Of a stretch of 8,039 nucleotides of DNA, positions 6,142-8,039 are shown in pieces. Where the stretch lies: assembly GCA_964460935.1 (NCBI GenBank), contig CAYWSM010000150.1:1-8039 (forward strand), given 5' to 3'. The notes beneath the pieces are model-generated. The model made no database searches. It had not been told where the DNA came from and saw only the letters and a list, made by a program, of their open reading frames with translations. The position numbers were made by a program, and so were the translations under genes. The stretch's first letter is position 1. Each line of letters begins with the position of its first letter. Origin of the DNA: DATMXP01 sp964460935 (lineage in GTDB: Bacteria > Acidobacteriota > Terriglobia > Terriglobales > Acidobacteriaceae).

Positions 6142-6302
6142 TCTTGTCGGGCTTCACGGCGGGATTGACGGATTCCCGAATAGGGAAAATTTTGTCAAGG
6201 CCGGAAATCTGTAATTTTCCGTTCAACTGCATGAATCGAAAGAAAATATTGTTGACTGCAATTTGGCAGTAAAAGGCTCTTTTACAGGTCATACTCAAAC
6301 TT
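6142..6302 (+). promoter_or_regulatory. Leader region with palindromes upstream of the GH25 gene
   Basis: This gap contains several small inverted repeats. CGGAAA (6202-6207) pairs with TTTCCG (6216-6221). ACTGC (6255-6259) pairs with GCAGT (6266-6270). GTAAAAG-GCT-CTTTTAC (6269-6285) is a perfect 7 bp palindrome abutting the previous one. TTGACT at 6252-6257 and TTGGCA at 6263-6268 resemble -35 boxes, but no -10 box lies at standard spacing. A short hairpin TTCCC-GAATA-GGGAA followed by AATTTT lies around 6173-6193 and could end the lipoprotein transcript. Because the terminator at 6303-6345 abuts the next gene's ribosome-binding site, promoter and control elements for GH25 must lie in this leader or further upstream. 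The function is inferred. Confidence 0.35.
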
Positions 6303-6345
6303 GAGGCGGTTGAAGGCAAATCCCTTCAGCCGCCTCTTTCTTTTT
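6303..6345 (+). terminator. Strong intrinsic terminator abutting the GH25 ribosome-binding site
   Basis: A 14 bp uninterrupted stem (6303-6316 with 6323-6336, one G-T pair) with a 6-base loop is followed by TTTCTTTTT. Only 16 bases separate the T tract from the GH25 ATG, and those bases contain the Shine-Dalgarno sequence. It may end the GH3-lipoprotein transcript, act as an attenuator of GH25, or both. Confidence 0.85.
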
Positions 6346-6361
6346 CCACAAGGAGAGCGGT

Positions 6362-7012
6362 ATGGCTGAAGAGAGAACACGGGGAATCGACGTTTCGCAC
6401 TACCAGGGCAAAATCGATTGGCAAACGGTGGCAGATTCAGGCATCTCATTTGCATTCATTAAAGCGACTGACGGAGCGACAAGAGTTGATCCAACGTTCA
6501 ACGCGAACTGGAGACGAGCTCAGGCTGTGGAACTACGGCGAGGTGCGTACCACTTTTTTCATGCACAACAAGATTCGGAGCGACAGGCGCAAGTCTTCCT
6601 TGCGATGCTCAGAAAGGATCACGGCGAACTACCACCGGTGCTCGACTTCGAGACTCTCGACGGTGCTTCTGTGGATCATGCTTTATGTGGAGCTAAACAA
6701 TGGATGGAAATTGTGGAAAACGAAATCGGCAAAAAGCCGATTCTTTACACCGGACCAGCGTTTTGGACCACTACTATGGGGTCCGTAGAGATATTTGCCG
6801 ATCACCCGCTGTGGATCGCTCACTATACGGACTCAGATCATCCCAATGTACCGCAACCATGGCGTAATTGGGCGTTCTGGCAAAAATCGGAGAAAGGCCT
6901 GATTGCAGGCATAAAGGGTCCTGTTGATCTTGATATTTATGTGGGAACCGTAATGGAACTCGATGCGTCTTGCGAACGTATACATAAGAAGAGCGCAGCG
7001 ATCGGTTCCTGA
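6362..7012 (+). CDS. GH25 muramidase (lysozyme), no signal peptide
   Basis: This 216-residue single-domain GH25 enzyme hydrolyses the beta-1,4 bond between N-acetylmuramic acid and N-acetylglucosamine in peptidoglycan. Family landmarks are all present: GIDVSHYQGKIDW (8-20, with Asp10), FIKATDG (32-38), the YHFF strand (63-66), PPVLDFE (91-97, with Asp95 and the likely proton donor Glu97), PLWIAHY (149-155), and the closing VDLDIY (188-193, Asp189/Asp191). AGGAG (6351-6355) lies six bases before the ATG, so the start is firm. No signal peptide, membrane segment or wall-binding repeat is attached, as in phage endolysins. Export would need a holin, lysis or a specialised secretion route. The gene looks less GC-rich than the flanking genes by eye, which together with its phage-like form hints at acquisition. 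No other phage genes are visible. A large terminator directly upstream suggests conditional expression. Confidence 0.93.
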   Translation: MAEERTRGIDVSHYQGKIDWQTVADSGISFAFIKATDGATRVDPTFNANWRRAQAVELRRGAYHFFHAQQDSERQAQVFLAMLRKDHGELPPVLDFETLDGASVDHALCGAKQWMEIVENEIGKKPILYTGPAFWTTTMGSVEIFADHPLWIAHYTDSDHPNVPQPWRNWAFWQKSEKGLIAGIKGPVDLDIYVGTVMELDASCERIHKKSAAIGS

Positions 7013-7021
7013 GGTTAACCG

Positions 7022-7086
7022 TGCGGATTCGAGGACTCGGCGTTGCGCGTAGTAAAGCGTTCTCCGCTCAGCCCTCGAGTTCCGCA
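7022..7086 (+). other. Long-range inverted repeat after the GH25 gene
   Basis: TGCGGA (7022-7027) and TCGAGG (7029-7034) pair with CCTCGA (7073-7078) and TCCGCA (7081-7086), giving 12 bp with one small internal loop and a 38-base apical region. There is no T tract after it, so it is not a standard intrinsic terminator. It could stabilise the GH25 mRNA 3' end, act as a factor-dependent terminator or be part of a small RNA. Further right, TATAAC at 7121-7126 is a candidate -10 box for the STAS gene, without a good -35. Confidence 0.4.
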
Positions 7087-7292
7087 TCTGAACCCAAATT
7101 TCGCTCCACTGAAAAATTCTTATAACTAATTGAACCGGGCCGCGTCTATCAGATGAGATCAAAAAGAAAGAGTCAGGCATAACGCCGGGTATTGTCATGA
7201 AGGTGAAAAGAAGCACCGGTATGCTGAGAGTGAATGAGAGGCCCTCAACACGCAACGCTGCAGTCAGCAGCACAATCATCAGGAGGAAGTGC

Positions 7293-7643
7293 GTGAAATT
7301 CGCGGTAACAACGCGAACCTTGGACGACGTCGCCATCATCAATTGCGGCGGCAAGTTGATATTCGAGAAGGAAGCGGCTGCTCTGTGCCGCATCGTAATG
7401 GGGCTGATGAAAAGTTATCCCAGTGTGATCGTTAACATGAGCGGGCTGGAATCGATCGATGGCAGTGGCTTGGGAACGCTGGCGCAATGCATTCGAGATG
7501 CCAGGCAGAACGGCGCATCGCTGATCTTCTGCCGGGTGCCGAAGAAGATTCGCGAAGTGCTCGACCTGACGCGTTTGTCATCGCTGGTCGAGATCGTTGG
7601 CAGCGAAACCGAAGCTCTCGAGCGGAGCCGCGCTGCCGCCTAA
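7293..7643 (+). CDS. STAS-domain anti-sigma factor antagonist
   Basis: This 116-residue single-domain STAS protein of the SpoIIAA/RsbV class binds a partner anti-sigma kinase and is switched off by phosphorylation. The core reads DVAIINCGGKLIFE, then VIVNMSGLESIDGSGLGTL, then GASLIFCRVPKKIREVLDLTRLSSLVEI, the typical order of strands and helices. Ser58 in the IDGSGLG motif occupies the conserved phosphorylation position, although the residue before it is Gly rather than the more common Ser. The start is set at GTG 7293 because AGGAGG (7281-7286) lies six bases upstream and the product then begins at the first STAS strand. The same frame stays open to an ATG at 7197, but those extra 32 residues are basic and unlike the family. 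No kinase, phosphatase or sigma factor gene is in the window, so its partner is elsewhere. It is a monocistronic unit with its own terminator. Confidence 0.9.
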   Translation: MKFAVTTRTLDDVAIINCGGKLIFEKEAAALCRIVMGLMKSYPSVIVNMSGLESIDGSGLGTLAQCIRDARQNGASLIFCRVPKKIREVLDLTRLSSLVEIVGSETEALERSRAAA

Positions 7644-7663
7644 GTCCTCCTCAGCAACAACTG

Positions 7664-7690
7664 GCCGCCGGAAATCGGCGGCTTTTTTTT
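7664..7690 (+). terminator. Intrinsic terminator of the STAS gene
   Basis: The 7 bp GC-only stem GCCGCCG (7664-7670) / CGGCGGC (7676-7682) has a GAAAT loop and is followed immediately by eight T residues. It lies 20 bases after the STAS stop codon. Confidence 0.93.
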
Positions 7691-7796
7691 GTATTCTGCT
7701 TATTTGTGCTATGCCTTTTGTTACCTTCCTAGGTACATTCGGGATTGAAGACGCGTCGCGGTTAAAGCAGACTCTGTAGCACTCAGGCGGAGTCTG

Positions 7797-8039
7797 ATGA
7801 GATCGCGTCTACACATTGCGTTACTTCTGCTTGTTTGCCTCAGTTGCGCTGCCAACGCGCAAAACACTGAACGGGTATTGTCTTACGATACCGATGTCGC
7901 GGTAAACAACGACGGATCGATGCTGGTCCGCGAGAGTATTCGAGTACACGCAGCGGGTCAGAAGATCGTGCACGGCATCTATCGCGACTTCCCCACCGAA
8001 TACAAAGACAAGATGGGAATCCGCAAGCACGTGCCCTTC
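7797..8039 (+). CDS. Secreted DUF2207-like protein (3' truncated)
   Basis: The first 81 codons of a gene run off the right edge. The ATG at 7797 has AGGCGG (7785-7790) six bases upstream. Residues 1-21 form a signal peptide (MRSRLHIALLLLVCLSCAANA) with an ANA cleavage site before QNT. The mature start has the pattern LSYDTDVAVNNDGSMLVRESIRVHAAG, then HGIYRDFPTEYKDKMG. This 'V..DGS..V.E.I......HGI.R..P' pattern is the beginning of DUF2207, a family of predicted membrane proteins with an extracytoplasmic N-terminal domain and later membrane segments. Those segments would be outside the window. The family function is unknown to me. The gap from 7691 to 7796 must hold its promoter, but no strong box was seen. 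Confidence 0.8.
   Translation, partial: MRSRLHIALLLLVCLSCAANAQNTERVLSYDTDVAVNNDGSMLVRESIRVHAAGQKIVHGIYRDFPTEYKDKMGIRKHVPF

Noticed and set aside
7197..7292. Longer N terminus for the STAS protein (ATG at 7197)
   Set aside because: No ribosome-binding site at 7197, while a perfect AGGAGG precedes GTG 7293 and the STAS fold begins there.
6833..7393. Minus-strand open frame of 186 codons spanning the GH25 3' end and the STAS 5' end
   Set aside because: It overlaps two well-supported plus-strand genes and the hairpin between them, without motif or ribosome-binding site.
1..8039. CRISPR array, toxin-antitoxin pair, IS element or prophage
   Set aside because: No regularly spaced repeats, transposase, paired small genes or phage structural genes were seen; the GH25 enzyme alone is not enough for a prophage.

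Overview
The window looks like chromosomal DNA from a moderately GC-rich Gram-negative bacterium. It carries a BamA-type outer-membrane barrel protein, a lipoprotein with a lipobox, and signal-peptide-bearing proteins. My best guess is Acidobacteriota: the gene mix fits, and tRNA genes with an 8 bp acceptor / 4 bp T-stem layout are known from that phylum. The taxonomic call is inference, since no rRNA or marker alignment was possible.

Layout, left to right. (1) Positions 1-1440 hold the 3' part of a patatin-like phospholipase fused to a POTRA domain and an Omp85-type barrel. (2) A normal tRNA-Leu(CAA) follows at 1485-1573, then a bidirectional hairpin terminator at 1755-1790. (3) On the minus strand at 1867-1954 lies an abnormal tRNA gene: 8 bp acceptor stem, 4 bp T-stem, long variable arm, G discriminator, aspartate anticodon GUC, and no encoded CCA. 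This is the most unusual object in the window. DNA between it and its terminator contains a perfect 12-base complement of its anticodon arm. (4) ffh (SRP GTPase) occupies 2162-3529 on the minus strand with its own terminator. It appears to be transcribed leaderless from a consensus TATAAT box. (5) Divergent from ffh, an exported GH3 beta-N-acetylhexosaminidase-like enzyme (3654-5576) overlaps a small lipoprotein gene (5560-6141). (6) A leader of about 220 nt contains palindromes and ends in a strong terminator placed directly before the Shine-Dalgarno sequence of a GH25 muramidase without a signal peptide (6362-7012). This suggests transcription attenuation. (7) A stand-alone STAS anti-anti-sigma protein (7293-7643) with its terminator follows, then the start of a secreted DUF2207-like protein running off the right edge (7797-8039).

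Functionally, the GH3 enzyme, lipoprotein and GH25 enzyme form a cell-wall/amino-sugar themed stretch. The STAS protein is a generic stress or envelope regulator. Ffh is housekeeping. The tRNA region between the patatin gene and ffh is where the window departs most from ordinary annotation.
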